Origin: Gemmatimonadaceae bacterium
Lineage (GTDB): Bacteria; Gemmatimonadota; Gemmatimonadetes; Gemmatimonadales; Gemmatimonadaceae
Assembly (NCBI GenBank): GCA_025357975.1
Contig: JANYKY010000347.1
Coordinates: 1 to 8,455 of the forward strand
Direction of reading: 5' to 3'
Length of the DNA: 8,455 bases
The position numbers were made by a program, and so were the translations under genes. Positions 1 through 7,265 of the stretch are shown here, piece after piece (the first letter of the stretch is position 1; every line of letters starts with the position of its first letter). The notes under the pieces were generated by a model. It was not told where the DNA came from and did no database searches. It worked only from the letters and a program-made list of their open reading frames with translations.

Positions 1-34
1 GCAGAGCTCGTCAAACTGCTCGAGAACACGTTCC
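1..34. repeat. 34-bp inverted repeat, copy 1 (window edge)
   Basis: Bases 1-34 are the exact reverse complement of bases 291-324, and the match stops at base 35. It begins at the first base of the window, so its true outer limit is unknown. Both copies are in wbpA. The copy here encodes the last 11 or so residues of the visible protein. A fold-back chimera or assembly-graph end is more likely than a functional repeat. Confidence 0.95.
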
Positions 35-960
35 ACAACCAGTGCGGGCATCTCGCTATTGATTTCGCTCGCGAGATCGATAAAACGCGTCTTGTAATTC
101 AGCGTTCGCATCTTCCACGCGAGGTAATGCGGATCGAGTGGAATGCAATGCCCGCCAATTCCGGGGCCGGGTGTGAATTTCATGAACCCGAAAGGCTTGG
201 TCGCGGCAGCATCGATGACTTCCCAGACGTTGACGCCCAACTTGTCGCAAACAATCTGCATCTCGTTCATAAGCCCGATGTTCACTGAGCGGAACGTGTT
301 CTCGAGCAGTTTGACGAGCTCTGCCGTTTCGGTGCTGGACACCGGTACGATGGTCTCGAGGCATGACGCGTAAAGAGCCGAGGCAACCTCGGTGCAAGCG
401 GGCGTAATGCCGCCGACGACTTTAGGCGTGTTCTTGGTGTTCCATATGGGGTTGCCAGGATCGACTCGCTCGGGGCTGAATGCGAGAAACACGTCCTCGC
501 CCACTATAAGTCCCGCCGCTTCGAGTTTGGGTTGCATCAACTCGCGCGTCGTCCCTGGATATGTCGTGCTCTCGAGCACGATCAAAAGCCCGGCGTGACA
601 ATTTCGAGCGATCGCATCGGCCGCGGCGAGCACGTAGGACATGTCGGGGTCGCGAGTCTTCGCGAGCGGAGTCGGAACGGCGATCGAGATCGCGTCCATC
701 TCCTGCAGCCTCGACTCATCAGCCGTCGCCACGAACTTGCCGGACTTCACAAGCTCCGCGAGCTCAGTGCTCGACACATCCTGAATATGTGATTTGCCGG
801 CCATCAAGGCTTTGACCACGCGCTCGCTCACGTCGTAGCCGATGACCCGGAACCCGACCTTTGCGAATTCGAGTGCGAGCGGAAGGCCGACATAACCGAG
901 CCCGACGACACCGATACAAGCGTCGCGGTTTTTGAGTCTGGACAACAGCTGGTCTTTCAT
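1..960 (-). CDS. wbpA: UDP-N-acetylglucosamine 6-dehydrogenase (WbpA type), 3' end missing
   Basis: This is an NAD-dependent nucleotide-sugar dehydrogenase that oxidises C6 of UDP-GlcNAc to the uronic acid in the cytoplasm, the first step towards UDP-2,3-diacetamido-glucuronic acid. 320 codons are visible with no stop; family members are usually about 430 residues, so the C-terminal UDP-binding domain lies outside the window. Visible landmarks are the Rossmann motif GVVGLGYVGLPLA (residues 17-29), VPTPL (95-99), ESTTYPGT (130-137), FSPERVDPG (161-169), AELVKLLENTFRSVN (213-227) and the catalytic-cysteine motif GPGIGGHCIPLDPHYL (265-280) with Cys272. The ATG at 958-960 is preceded by GGGAGC and lies 16 bases after the wbpE stop. 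The C6-oxidising family also acts on UDP-glucose and UDP-ManNAc; the substrate is inferred mainly from the adjacent wbpB, wbpD and wbpE genes. Residues from about 310 onward are encoded by a 34-bp inverted copy of an earlier part of the gene and may be artefactual. Confidence 0.88.
   Translation of the reverse strand, partial: MKDQLLSRLKNRDACIGVVGLGYVGLPLALEFAKVGFRVIGYDVSERVVKALMAGKSHIQDVSSTELAELVKSGKFVATADESRLQEMDAISIAVPTPLAKTRDPDMSYVLAAADAIARNCHAGLLIVLESTTYPGTTRELMQPKLEAAGLIVGEDVFLAFSPERVDPGNPIWNTKNTPKVVGGITPACTEVASALYASCLETIVPVSSTETAELVKLLENTFRSVNIGLMNEMQIVCDKLGVNVWEVIDAAATKPFGFMKFTPGPGIGGHCIPLDPHYLAWKMRTLNYKTRFIDLASEINSEMPALVVERVLEQFDELC
291..324. repeat. 34-bp inverted repeat, copy 2 (inside conserved wbpA core)
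   Basis: This is the internal partner of the inverted repeat at 1-34. It encodes residues 213-224 (AELVKLLENTFR), a segment that is conserved in nucleotide-sugar dehydrogenases, so this copy is the genuine coding one. The distance between the two arms is 256 bases. Confidence 0.95.
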
Positions 961-976
961 GCTCCCAGCGGTTTTA

Positions 977-2089
977 TCAGTTTCCATAAAATTCTTTCAC
1001 GGCCTCAATGACTTCATCGAGCTGCGACTGCTGCAACTCGGGATAAACGGGAAGGGATAGGACTTCGAGCGCCGCCTTTTCGCTCTCGGGGAATGCTCCC
1101 TCGGAGTAGCCGAGGTATGCAAAGCACGGCTGAAGATGCAGTGGCAGCGGGTAATAAACGGAGTTTCCAATGCCCCTGCTTTTCAGGTGCTGTTGCAGTT
1201 CATCGCGGCGCGTAACACGCAATGTGTACTGGTTGTAGATCGATACGTTCGCGGGATCGATGAACGGAATGCGAACATCGCTCGAATCTGCAAACGCCGC
1301 GTTGTAGTACTCTGCGTTTTTCCTGCGAGCAGCGCTCCACGATTCGAGATGTGGAAGCTTCGCAAGTAGCACGGCGGCCTGGAGAGCATCGAGACGGCTG
1401 TTGTATCCGACTTCCTCATGGTAGTACGTCTTCATTCCGCCATGAACCCGAAGTCGGCGCAACCTTGTTGCGATCCCCTCATCCTGAGTGACCATCATCC
1501 CGCCGTCGCCGTAGCCACCGAGATTCTTCGAAGGAAAAAAGCTGAACGTGCCGATCGTCGCGGTTTCACCGGCCATCGTCTTCTTTCCGCCGATCGTTCG
1601 CGAAGCTCCGATGGTCTGGGCGGCATCCTCGATTATCGGCAAATCCGGGATAGCGGCACGAATGGTATCGACGGCCGCGATCTGGCCGAACAGATCGACG
1701 GGCATGACGGCAATCGTCTTTGCGGTTACCGCAGCGGCCGCGGCTTGCGGCAGAATGTTGAACGTATCGGGATCGATATCGGCGAAAACAGGGCGAGCGC
1801 CAACGTTGTGTATGGCTCCGGCGGTCGCGAAGAAAGTAAAGGGACTGGTCACGACTTCATCGCCGGCCTTTACGTCAAACGCACGAAGGGCAAGCAGGAT
1901 CGCGTCAGTCCCATTGGCGCAGCCGATCGCAAATCTGGTTTGCGACAGCTCCGCGATGGCATTTTCCAGTCGCTCGACAGGAGCGCCAAGAATGAAGGCC
2001 TGATCGTCCACAACACGCATCATTTCGCCAACTACTTCGTCGCGAATGCCAGCGTGCTGAGCGCGTAGATCGAGGAGAGGAACAGCCAT
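977..2089 (-). CDS. wbpE: PLP-dependent sugar aminotransferase, DegT/DnrJ/EryC1 family (WbpE type)
   Basis: In the WbpE pathway this enzyme transfers an amino group from glutamate to C3 of UDP-3-keto-GlcNAcA, giving the 3-amino sugar. It is a fold-type I PLP enzyme of 370 residues, a normal length for the family. Visible motifs are the N-terminal VPLLDLRAQ (3-11), the cofactor-phosphate region CANGTDAI (57-64), FTFFATAGA (84-92), the PLP-pyridine aspartate in IIEDAAQTIGA (152-162; Asp155) and the Schiff-base lysine in SFFPSKNLGGYGDGG (183-197; Lys188). The ATG at 2087-2089 gives the standard family N-terminus; no Shine-Dalgarno is obvious. A 37-base gap (2090-2126) separates it from wbpB, and I see no signal in it. 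Its product 2-oxoglutarate is the co-substrate that WbpB-type dehydrogenases use to recycle NAD, so the two enzymes are functionally paired in known systems. DegT homologues act on many keto-sugars; the specific substrate is inferred from the neighbours. Confidence 0.9.
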   Translation of the reverse strand: MAVPLLDLRAQHAGIRDEVVGEMMRVVDDQAFILGAPVERLENAIAELSQTRFAIGCANGTDAILLALRAFDVKAGDEVVTSPFTFFATAGAIHNVGARPVFADIDPDTFNILPQAAAAAVTAKTIAVMPVDLFGQIAAVDTIRAAIPDLPIIEDAAQTIGASRTIGGKKTMAGETATIGTFSFFPSKNLGGYGDGGMMVTQDEGIATRLRRLRVHGGMKTYYHEEVGYNSRLDALQAAVLLAKLPHLESWSAARRKNAEYYNAAFADSSDVRIPFIDPANVSIYNQYTLRVTRRDELQQHLKSRGIGNSVYYPLPLHLQPCFAYLGYSEGAFPESEKAALEVLSLPVYPELQQSQLDEVIEAVKEFYGN

Positions 2090-2126
2090 TATTTCAGGAA
2101 ATGCATAGCCTGTAAAGATGCCCTTT

Positions 2127-3158
2127 TCACGCCTTCAGCGGGAGCGGGACCTCGCATCCTGTTTTCGCGGATTCATAAATTCCGAGGATCAGCTCGAGCG
2201 ATTTCCTCCCCGCTCGGCCATCCGTATCCGCCGTCGCGTCGCCACGGAGCACCGCAAGGACGTTTCTATAGTATCCCTCGTGCCCGTGCCCATAGACATT
2301 CGGCGGATTGCTGTCGAACGCGCGGGCCTTCTCATCGTCGGAATCCGCATCAGCGAACTGCCAGTACTCGACCTTGTTGACGGCCGTGCCACCAATCTTT
2401 ACCGATCCGGTTTCGCCGAGCAGCGTGATCGAGCCTTCCATGTTTCGGGGATACGCAAGCATAGTCACTTCAATTACGCCAAGCGCCCCGGAGCGAAACT
2501 TGAGAATCGCAACTCCAGAATCTTCGGTCTCGATCTTTCGCGCGAGTGTCGCTGTCTTGGCCATGACCCTGTCGACCGGGCCGACGACCCACTGAATCAG
2601 GTCCACGTAGTGCGACGCCTGGTTCATGAAAGCGCCACCGTCGAACTCCCAGGTGCCACGCCACGGAGCCTGATCGTAGTATTCCTGCGGGCGAGCCCAT
2701 CTTACGGTGCAGTTGGCCATGTACAGACGGCCAAATCGGCCACGGTCAACCGCGCGCTTCAGCATTCTGACCGGCTCGTTAAGCCGGTTCTGCTTCACGA
2801 CGAATAGCTGTACATGCGCATCGTCACAGGCATGTAGCAGCTCATCGGCGGCCTTCAGCGAAATCGCCATCGGCTTTTCCGTAACGACATGCTTGCCCGC
2901 TCTCGCCGCGATTACTCCCTGCGCCGGGTGTAATCCCGATGGCGTCGCAATCGCCACGACATCGCACTCAACATCCGCAAGCATCTTCTCGTACGATGTG
3001 AACCAGGGAATCCCAAGCGGCTCCGCAACCGACTTCGCGCGAGCTGGATCGCTGTCGCAGCACGCCACAAGGGAAAGCCCGTCGATCCGCCCAATGGCCT
3101 GAACGTGATTCAGACTGATTCGACCGCATCCAACGAGTGCGACCCGGAAATGCTGCAT
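2127..3158 (-). CDS. wbpB: Gfo/Idh/MocA oxidoreductase, UDP-GlcNAcA 3-dehydrogenase (WbpB type)
   Basis: This predicted cytoplasmic NAD-dependent enzyme oxidises C3 of UDP-GlcNAc-uronate to the 3-keto sugar used by the aminotransferase. It has 343 residues. The N-terminal Rossmann domain shows VALVGCGRISLNHVQ (6-20), then ATPSGLHP (71-78) and the family signature TEKPMA (93-98) with Lys95. The C-terminal substrate domain carries GGAFMNQASHYVDLIQW (174-190), whose His183 fits the catalytic histidine of the family. The start is set at the ATG at 3156-3158 because it begins directly before the Rossmann strand; an in-frame upstream start would overlap wbpD and add 25 arginine-rich residues that do not fit the family. 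It begins 11 bases after the wbpD stop, without a clear Shine-Dalgarno, so translation is probably coupled. Known WbpB/WlbA enzymes keep NAD bound and regenerate it with 2-oxoglutarate. Assignment below family level rests on the gene cluster. Confidence 0.85.
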   Translation of the reverse strand: MQHFRVALVGCGRISLNHVQAIGRIDGLSLVACCDSDPARAKSVAEPLGIPWFTSYEKMLADVECDVVAIATPSGLHPAQGVIAARAGKHVVTEKPMAISLKAADELLHACDDAHVQLFVVKQNRLNEPVRMLKRAVDRGRFGRLYMANCTVRWARPQEYYDQAPWRGTWEFDGGAFMNQASHYVDLIQWVVGPVDRVMAKTATLARKIETEDSGVAILKFRSGALGVIEVTMLAYPRNMEGSITLLGETGSVKIGGTAVNKVEYWQFADADSDDEKARAFDSNPPNVYGHGHEGYYRNVLAVLRGDATADTDGRAGRKSLELILGIYESAKTGCEVPLPLKA

Positions 3159-3169
3159 TTCGGGACCAG

Positions 3170-3748
3170 TCACTTCGACACTCGCTCGATCGTCTCTCCG
3201 CGCGCCTCGTACTCGGTGCCGCATGCCGCGCATCTTCCGCTACCAGCATCTGGCAGCCGGTCCCCGCATTGACACATCCATCCGATTCGGCGGGCCGGCA
3301 CGCCGGCGACGAGAGCATACGCCGGTACATCCCTCGTCACGACGCTACCTGCACCCACAAAAGCATATTCCCCAAGCGTTACGCCGCAGACGATTGTCGC
3401 ATTGGCGCCGATGGATGCACCTTTTTTCACAAGCGTCTTTCGATATTCCGTTTTTCGGGGAACGTGGCTTCGTGGATTGATGACGTTCGTGAAAACCATC
3501 GAAGGGCCGCAAAACACGTCGTCCTCCAGCTCGACTGCGTCATAGACGGAGACGTTGTTCTGAATCTTCACATTGTTGCCGATCTTCACGTCGTTCATCA
3601 CCACGACGTTCTGTCCGAGCGAACACTTTCCCCCGATGACCGCACCGGCATTTACGTGACTGAAATGCCAGATCTTCGTGCCCTCGCCGATTTGCGCTCC
3701 GGCATCGACGTATGCTGACTCGTGGATGAAAGTCGCAGAGTCGCTCAT
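3170..3748 (-). CDS. wbpD: Left-handed beta-helix N-acetyltransferase (WbpD type) with C-terminal zinc-ribbon-like tail
   Basis: This protein is predicted to acetylate the 3-amino group of UDP-GlcNAc3NA using acetyl-CoA, completing UDP-2,3-diacetamido-2,3-dideoxyglucuronic acid. It has 192 residues, matching WbpD/WlbB proteins of about 190. Hexapeptide-repeat turns run from about residue 11 to 155 (for example [13 protein letters not shown] at 20-32, [15 protein letters not shown] at 56-70 and [21 protein letters not shown] at 131-151), with the family-typical loop [13 protein letters not shown] (87-99). The tail has Cys159 and Cys161 plus Cys173 and Cys176 (CxC then CxxC), a likely small metal-binding ribbon. 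The start ATG (3746-3748) overlaps the carB stop as ATGA. It is preferred over an upstream in-frame codon at 3838, which adds 30 residues read from inside carB. No Shine-Dalgarno is visible, which fits translational coupling to carB. Confidence 0.9.
   Translation of the reverse strand: MSDSATFIHESAYVDAGAQIGEGTKIWHFSHVNAGAVIGGKCSLGQNVVVMNDVKIGNNVKIQNNVSVYDAVELEDDVFCGPSMVFTNVINPRSHVPRKTEYRKTLVKKGASIGANATIVCGVTLGEYAFVGAGSVVTRDVPAYALVAGVPARRIGWMCQCGDRLPDAGSGRCAACGTEYEARGETIERVSK
3745..3748 (-). other. ATGA stop/start overlap joining carB and wbpD
   Basis: On the minus strand the four bases read ATGA: the TGA ends carB and the ATG starts wbpD. No Shine-Dalgarno-like sequence precedes the ATG, so wbpD translation probably depends on ribosomes finishing carB. 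This makes co-transcription of the two genes very likely. Confidence 0.9.
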
Positions 3749-6700
3749 GCGGTTGCACCGCTGCGAAGTTCTGCATGCCACTCCTGAATCGAGCGCACCG
3801 AGGGCGCGCGGGAGCGAAGGGACAGAATAGCGTCGCACGCGGCATTCGCCGCCGACAGCGTCGTTGTGTAGGCAATGCCATGTGCAATGGCGGCCTGCCT
3901 AAGCGTATAGTCATCCTGAAGCGCGTGTTTGCCGAATGGAGTGTTGATCAGCATCTGCACATCGCCATTCACGATCATATCGATACCGTGCGGGCGTCCC
4001 TCGTGCACCTTGAACACCCTCGACACAGGAATGCCCCGCCCACGCAGGTGCCTCGCCGTTCCTTCTGTCGCAACGAGCTTGAATCCCATCTCGTGAAACC
4101 GACGCGCGATCGGAGTGACAGCCGTCTTGTCGAAGTCGTTGACGGTGAGAAGAATGGTTCCTTTCTCGGGAAGCTTATTGTCCGCCGCCAGTTGCGCCTT
4201 CGCGAAGGCCGTCCCGAACGACTCGGCCACACCCATCACTTCGCCTGTCGATCGCATTTCCGGCCCGAGGATCGGATCGAACTCACGAAACTTCGTGAAT
4301 GGGAATACGGCTTCCTTGACCGAGACGTACTCCGGTACGATCTCCTCGGTAAATCCGATATCCGCGAGTTTTTCGCCGAGCATCACTCTCGCAGCGAGTG
4401 CCGCGAGCGAGACTCCGATTGCCTTGGATACGAAAGGCACCGTGCGGCTGCCTCTCGGATTTACTTCGAGTACGTAGACCTGGCCGCCCTTGACCGCGTA
4501 CTGGACGTTGATCAGGCCGACGACGCCAAGGGCTTTCGCGAATGACACCGTGTGAGCGCGCATGATGGAAAGGTCGGGCTCTCCAATCAGGTAAGGCGGC
4601 AGGACGCACGCTGAGTCGCCGGAATGAATGCCAGCGTCTTCGATGTGCTGCATGATTCCGCCGATGACGACATCCTGGCCATCAGCGATCGCATCTACGT
4701 CCGCTTCGTAGGCGTCCTCGAGAAATCTGTCGATCAGGACAGGACGATCTTCCGAAACACGCGCCGCGCGCTCGAAATAATCTTCGAGAGAATGCGCGTC
4801 ATATACGATTTCCATTGCGCGTCCGCCGAGCACGTACGACGGCCGCACGAGCACCGGATATCCGATCACCTCGGCGACCGCTACGGCTTCAGCAACGCTT
4901 GTCGCTGTGCCATTCGGCGGCTGCATCACACCAAGCTCGCGCGCGATAGCGTCGAATCGCCGGCGATCTTCTGCCATGTCGATCGAGTCCGGCGACGTTC
5001 CGAGAATCGTCACACCGGCGGCTTCGAGGCCGCGCGTCAGCTTCAGAGGAGTTTGTCCGCCGAGCTGAACTATGACGCCCAACGGTTTTTCGCGCTCGAC
5101 GATTTCCAGAACGTGCTCGAGAGTCAGCGGCTCGAAGTAAAGCTTGTCTGAGATGTCGAAGTCTGTCGAGACAGTTTCGGGGTTCGAGTTGATCATGATC
5201 GTCTCGTAGCCCTGGTCTCTCAGCGCGAGCGACGCGTGAACGCAGCAATAGTCAAATTCGACGCCCTGCCCAATGCGATTTGGCCCGCTGCCGAGGATGA
5301 TGACCGACTTCTTGTCACTCCGCGGCGCTTCGTCCTCTTCGTCATAGCTGCTGTAGAGATACGGCGTAGCGGACGGGAATTCGCCTGCGCACGTATCGAC
5401 CATCTTGTAGGAGGGCCGAATTCCGAGCTTCCACCGCAGCCCGCGCATGTCATTCTCGCTGCCGCCGCGGATGTCAGCAAGCTGGCGATCCGAGAAGCCC
5501 ATGCGCTTCATCCGGCGCATGTCATCGGCTTCGATTGCATCGAGTTTCGCAAAATCTTTTTCGGCGGCGACGAGTTCTTCCATCTGCGCGAGAAACCACG
5601 GGTCAACGTGAGTCAGCTCGTTGATCTCGCGCACGGTCAATCCCGCTTCGAGGCCACGCTTGATCTGGAAGATTCGCTCCGGAGTGGGCTGCCGCAGCGC
5701 TCCACGAAGCGATTCGAGCGAATCGTCAGGAAGCCTGTCGTCGCTTAGTCGTTGCCCCACCGCCCATCCTGCCCGTCCGATTTCGAGGGCGCGAAGTCCT
5801 TTCTGCAACGCTTCCTTGAACGTGCGCCCGATCGCCATCGACTCACCGACAGATTTCATCTGAGTCGTGAGCTGGGGATTTGCCGCGGTGAACTTCTCGA
5901 AGGCGAAGCGAGGACACTTCACGACGACGTAATCCAGGACCGGCTCGAACGAAGCCGGAGTGGTCTTCGTAATGTCGTTGGGGATTTCATCGAGGCGATA
6001 TCCAACTGCGAGCTTCGTCCCGATGCGTGCAATCGGAAATCCAGTCGCCTTCGATGCAAGAGCGGAGGACCGGGATACGCGCGGATTCATTTCAATGACA
6101 AGCATCTCGCCGTTCGCCGGATTAACCGCGAACTGGATGTTGCATCCGCCGGCCTCCACACCGATCTCGCGAATGACCGCGACCGCGGCGTCACGCATCG
6201 TCTGATATTCGCGGTCAGTCAGAGTCATGGACGGCGCGACGGTGATCGAGTCGCCCGTATGCACTCCCATCGGATCGATGTTCTCGATCGTGCAGACGAT
6301 CACGACGTTGTCAGCCCCGTCCCTCATGACTTCGAGCTCGAATTCTTTCCAGCCGATAACGCTGCGCTCGATCAGCACCTGGCTAACCGGCGACAGGTCG
6401 AGCCCTCGGCGCACGATCGACTCGTATTCTTCGCGATTGTACGCGATGCCACCGCCGGTTCCACCAAGTGTGAATGCGGGGCGTATGATGGCAGGAAAAT
6501 CGACCAGGTCGATTAAAGCGAGGGCTTCGTCGAACGTCGTAGCGATCCCGCCCTGTGGAACAGCGAGTCCGATGCGTCGCATCGCGTCGGCGAACTGGCC
6601 GCGGTCTTCCGCCATCGCGATGGCGCGCGAGTCGGCGCCAATCAGCTGAACGCCGTACTTCTCGAGCACGCCGTTCTCATGGAGCTTCATTGCGACGTTG

Positions 6701-6987
6701 AGGGCCGTCTGTCCGCCCATCGTGGGCAGGAGTGCATCAGGCCGCTCCTTCTCGATGACGAGCTCGACGTATTCCGGAGTGACTGGCTCGATGTATGTGC
6801 GGTCCGCGAACTCGGGATCCGTCATGATCGTCGCGGGGTTCGAGTTGACGAGAATGACTTCATAGCCTTCTTCCTTGAGCGCCTTCGCTGCCTGCGTTCC
6901 CGAATAGTCGAACTCGGCCCCTTGTCCGATGATAATGGGGCCGGATCCGATCAGGAGAATTCTCTTTAGGTCAGTTCGCTTGGGCAT
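3745..6987 (-). CDS. carB: Carbamoyl-phosphate synthase large subunit
   Basis: CarB makes carbamoyl phosphate from bicarbonate, ATP and ammonia delivered by the CarA glutaminase, feeding pyrimidine and arginine synthesis. The 1080-residue protein is full length (E. coli 1073) and aligns without gaps to E. coli positions at the key sites I checked. The first synthetase half shows Arg129, Arg169 and the Glu299/Asn301 metal ligands; the second half shows Arg675, Arg715, Glu841 and Asn843. The repeated nucleotide-sugar-like signatures are [17 protein letters not shown] (14-30) and [15 protein letters not shown] (566-580). The C-terminal regulatory (MGS-like) domain spans about 943-1075. The E. 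coli ornithine-site acids Glu783, Asp791 and Glu892 are present, as are UMP/IMP-site residues Lys954, Thr974, Thr977, Lys993 and Asn1015; Thr948 replaces Ser and Pro1017 replaces Thr. The ATG at 6985-6987 gives the standard N-terminus; no clear Shine-Dalgarno precedes it. carA is not adjacent on either side within this window. Confidence 0.98.
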   Translation of the reverse strand: MPKRTDLKRILLIGSGPIIIGQGAEFDYSGTQAAKALKEEGYEVILVNSNPATIMTDPEFADRTYIEPVTPEYVELVIEKERPDALLPTMGGQTALNVAMKLHENGVLEKYGVQLIGADSRAIAMAEDRGQFADAMRRIGLAVPQGGIATTFDEALALIDLVDFPAIIRPAFTLGGTGGGIAYNREEYESIVRRGLDLSPVSQVLIERSVIGWKEFELEVMRDGADNVVIVCTIENIDPMGVHTGDSITVAPSMTLTDREYQTMRDAAVAVIREIGVEAGGCNIQFAVNPANGEMLVIEMNPRVSRSSALASKATGFPIARIGTKLAVGYRLDEIPNDITKTTPASFEPVLDYVVVKCPRFAFEKFTAANPQLTTQMKSVGESMAIGRTFKEALQKGLRALEIGRAGWAVGQRLSDDRLPDDSLESLRGALRQPTPERIFQIKRGLEAGLTVREINELTHVDPWFLAQMEELVAAEKDFAKLDAIEADDMRRMKRMGFSDRQLADIRGGSENDMRGLRWKLGIRPSYKMVDTCAGEFPSATPYLYSSYDEEDEAPRSDKKSVIILGSGPNRIGQGVEFDYCCVHASLALRDQGYETIMINSNPETVSTDFDISDKLYFEPLTLEHVLEIVEREKPLGVIVQLGGQTPLKLTRGLEAAGVTILGTSPDSIDMAEDRRRFDAIARELGVMQPPNGTATSVAEAVAVAEVIGYPVLVRPSYVLGGRAMEIVYDAHSLEDYFERAARVSEDRPVLIDRFLEDAYEADVDAIADGQDVVIGGIMQHIEDAGIHSGDSACVLPPYLIGEPDLSIMRAHTVSFAKALGVVGLINVQYAVKGGQVYVLEVNPRGSRTVPFVSKAIGVSLAALAARVMLGEKLADIGFTEEIVPEYVSVKEAVFPFTKFREFDPILGPEMRSTGEVMGVAESFGTAFAKAQLAADNKLPEKGTILLTVNDFDKTAVTPIARRFHEMGFKLVATEGTARHLRGRGIPVSRVFKVHEGRPHGIDMIVNGDVQMLINTPFGKHALQDDYTLRQAAIAHGIAYTTTLSAANAACDAILSLRSRAPSVRSIQEWHAELRSGATA

Positions 6988-6998
6988 TCAGACTCATT

Positions 6999-7026
6999 AT
7001 TAAATCGCTGACGCGGCTCATTTAAC
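6999..7026 (-). promoter_or_regulatory. Possible weak promoter for carB
   Basis: On the minus strand a -10-like TTTAAT (7004-6999) lies 16 bases downstream of GTTAAA (7026-7021), a poor match to a -35 box (3 of 6). Its start point would fall only a few bases before the carB ATG, giving an almost leaderless mRNA, which would agree with the missing Shine-Dalgarno. The putative -35 lies in the end of the inverted-repeat element. The match is weak and could be chance. Confidence 0.2.
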
Positions 7027-7184
7027 CGCCGAGGCCGCCGAGAGCACCGAGAACGACAACTACAAAAATAAAAAAACAGAAAAAATAAAAAAAAGAAAAA
7101 GAAACAAACGAAAACCTTACAGAATGGTCCTTCCCTTTTTATATCTCGGCGTTCTCGGCGTTCTCGGCGTTCTCGGCGGTAAAA
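7021..7184. repeat. Inverted-repeat intergenic element with 9-bp units and A-rich centre
   Basis: The left end (7021-7054) starts tttaaccgccgag and contains three 9-bp units ending in ccgag. The right end (7145-7184) contains four 9-bp units, ctcggcgtt three times then ctcggcggt, followed by aaaa. Read as reverse complement, the right arm is ttttaccgccgag followed by aacgccgag units, so the arms are imperfect inverted repeats and the outermost 'accgccgag' unit is identical. Between them, 7055-7144 is very A-rich on the plus strand, with one ordinary-complexity stretch at 7115-7132. There is no transposase and no clear target duplication. The design resembles a non-autonomous mobile or REP/MITE-like element that could fold as a cruciform or RNA hairpin. 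Mobility is inference; the structure is directly visible. Confidence 0.75.
7063..7114. repeat. A-rich low-complexity tract (T-rich on the transcribed-sense minus strand)
   Basis: About 50 bases are almost entirely A on the plus strand, broken by single C, G or T bases, in a genome that is otherwise GC-rich. It forms the centre of the inverted-repeat element. Seen from carB, it is a T-rich run 76-127 bases upstream of the start codon. It could bend DNA or act as an upstream promoter element, but nothing in the sequence proves this. Confidence 0.7.
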
Positions 7185-7208
7185 TCGCTTTTCTACAGTT
7201 CGACCAGC

Positions 7209-7242
7209 CAAAAAAAGGGGAGACCCAGACGGGCTCCCCTTA
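7209..7242 (-). terminator. Intrinsic terminator after rpmB
   Basis: On the minus strand AAGGGGAG pairs with CTCCCCTT, extended by CCC pairing with GGG past a one-base bulge and a GTCT loop, and is followed at once by a run of seven T. It lies 24 bases after the rpmB stop codon. This is a strong rho-independent terminator that ends the rpoA-rplQ-rpmB transcript and separates it from carB. Confidence 0.93.
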
Positions 7243-7265
7243 GATCGTCCGACATGACATTCAAT

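Noticed and set aside
1418..2068. Long plus-strand open frames opposite wbpE (one of 216 codons, another of 151)
   Set aside because: They are antisense shadows of a clearly recognised aminotransferase gene; the arginine- and serine-rich products resemble no family.
2090..2126. Short MHFLK peptide frame between wbpB and wbpE ending in TAATG
   Set aside because: Five codons with no Shine-Dalgarno; a leader role cannot be supported from sequence alone.
3159..3233. Upstream start for wbpB adding 25 residues
   Set aside because: The extra residues are arginine-rich, overlap the wbpD end and do not match the Gfo/Idh N-terminus, which begins directly before VALVGCG.
3749..3838. Upstream start for wbpD adding 30 residues
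   Set aside because: The extension is an out-of-frame reading of the carB C-terminus; the ATGA overlap gives the expected family start.
5752..6516. 254-codon plus-strand open frame opposite carB
   Set aside because: It lies antisense to the first ATP-grasp half of carB, whose residues are strongly conserved. The product is His/Arg/Asp-rich, as expected of antisense reading.
7145..7180. CRISPR-like array
   Set aside because: The units are 9 bp and abut each other without spacers, so this is a simple tandem repeat.
6966..7211. Minus-strand open frame of 81 codons with Arg/Glu and poly-Phe runs
   Set aside because: Its sequence is only the translation of the 9-bp repeats and the A/T-rich tract, and it overlaps the carB start in another frame. 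No start signal or family similarity is visible.
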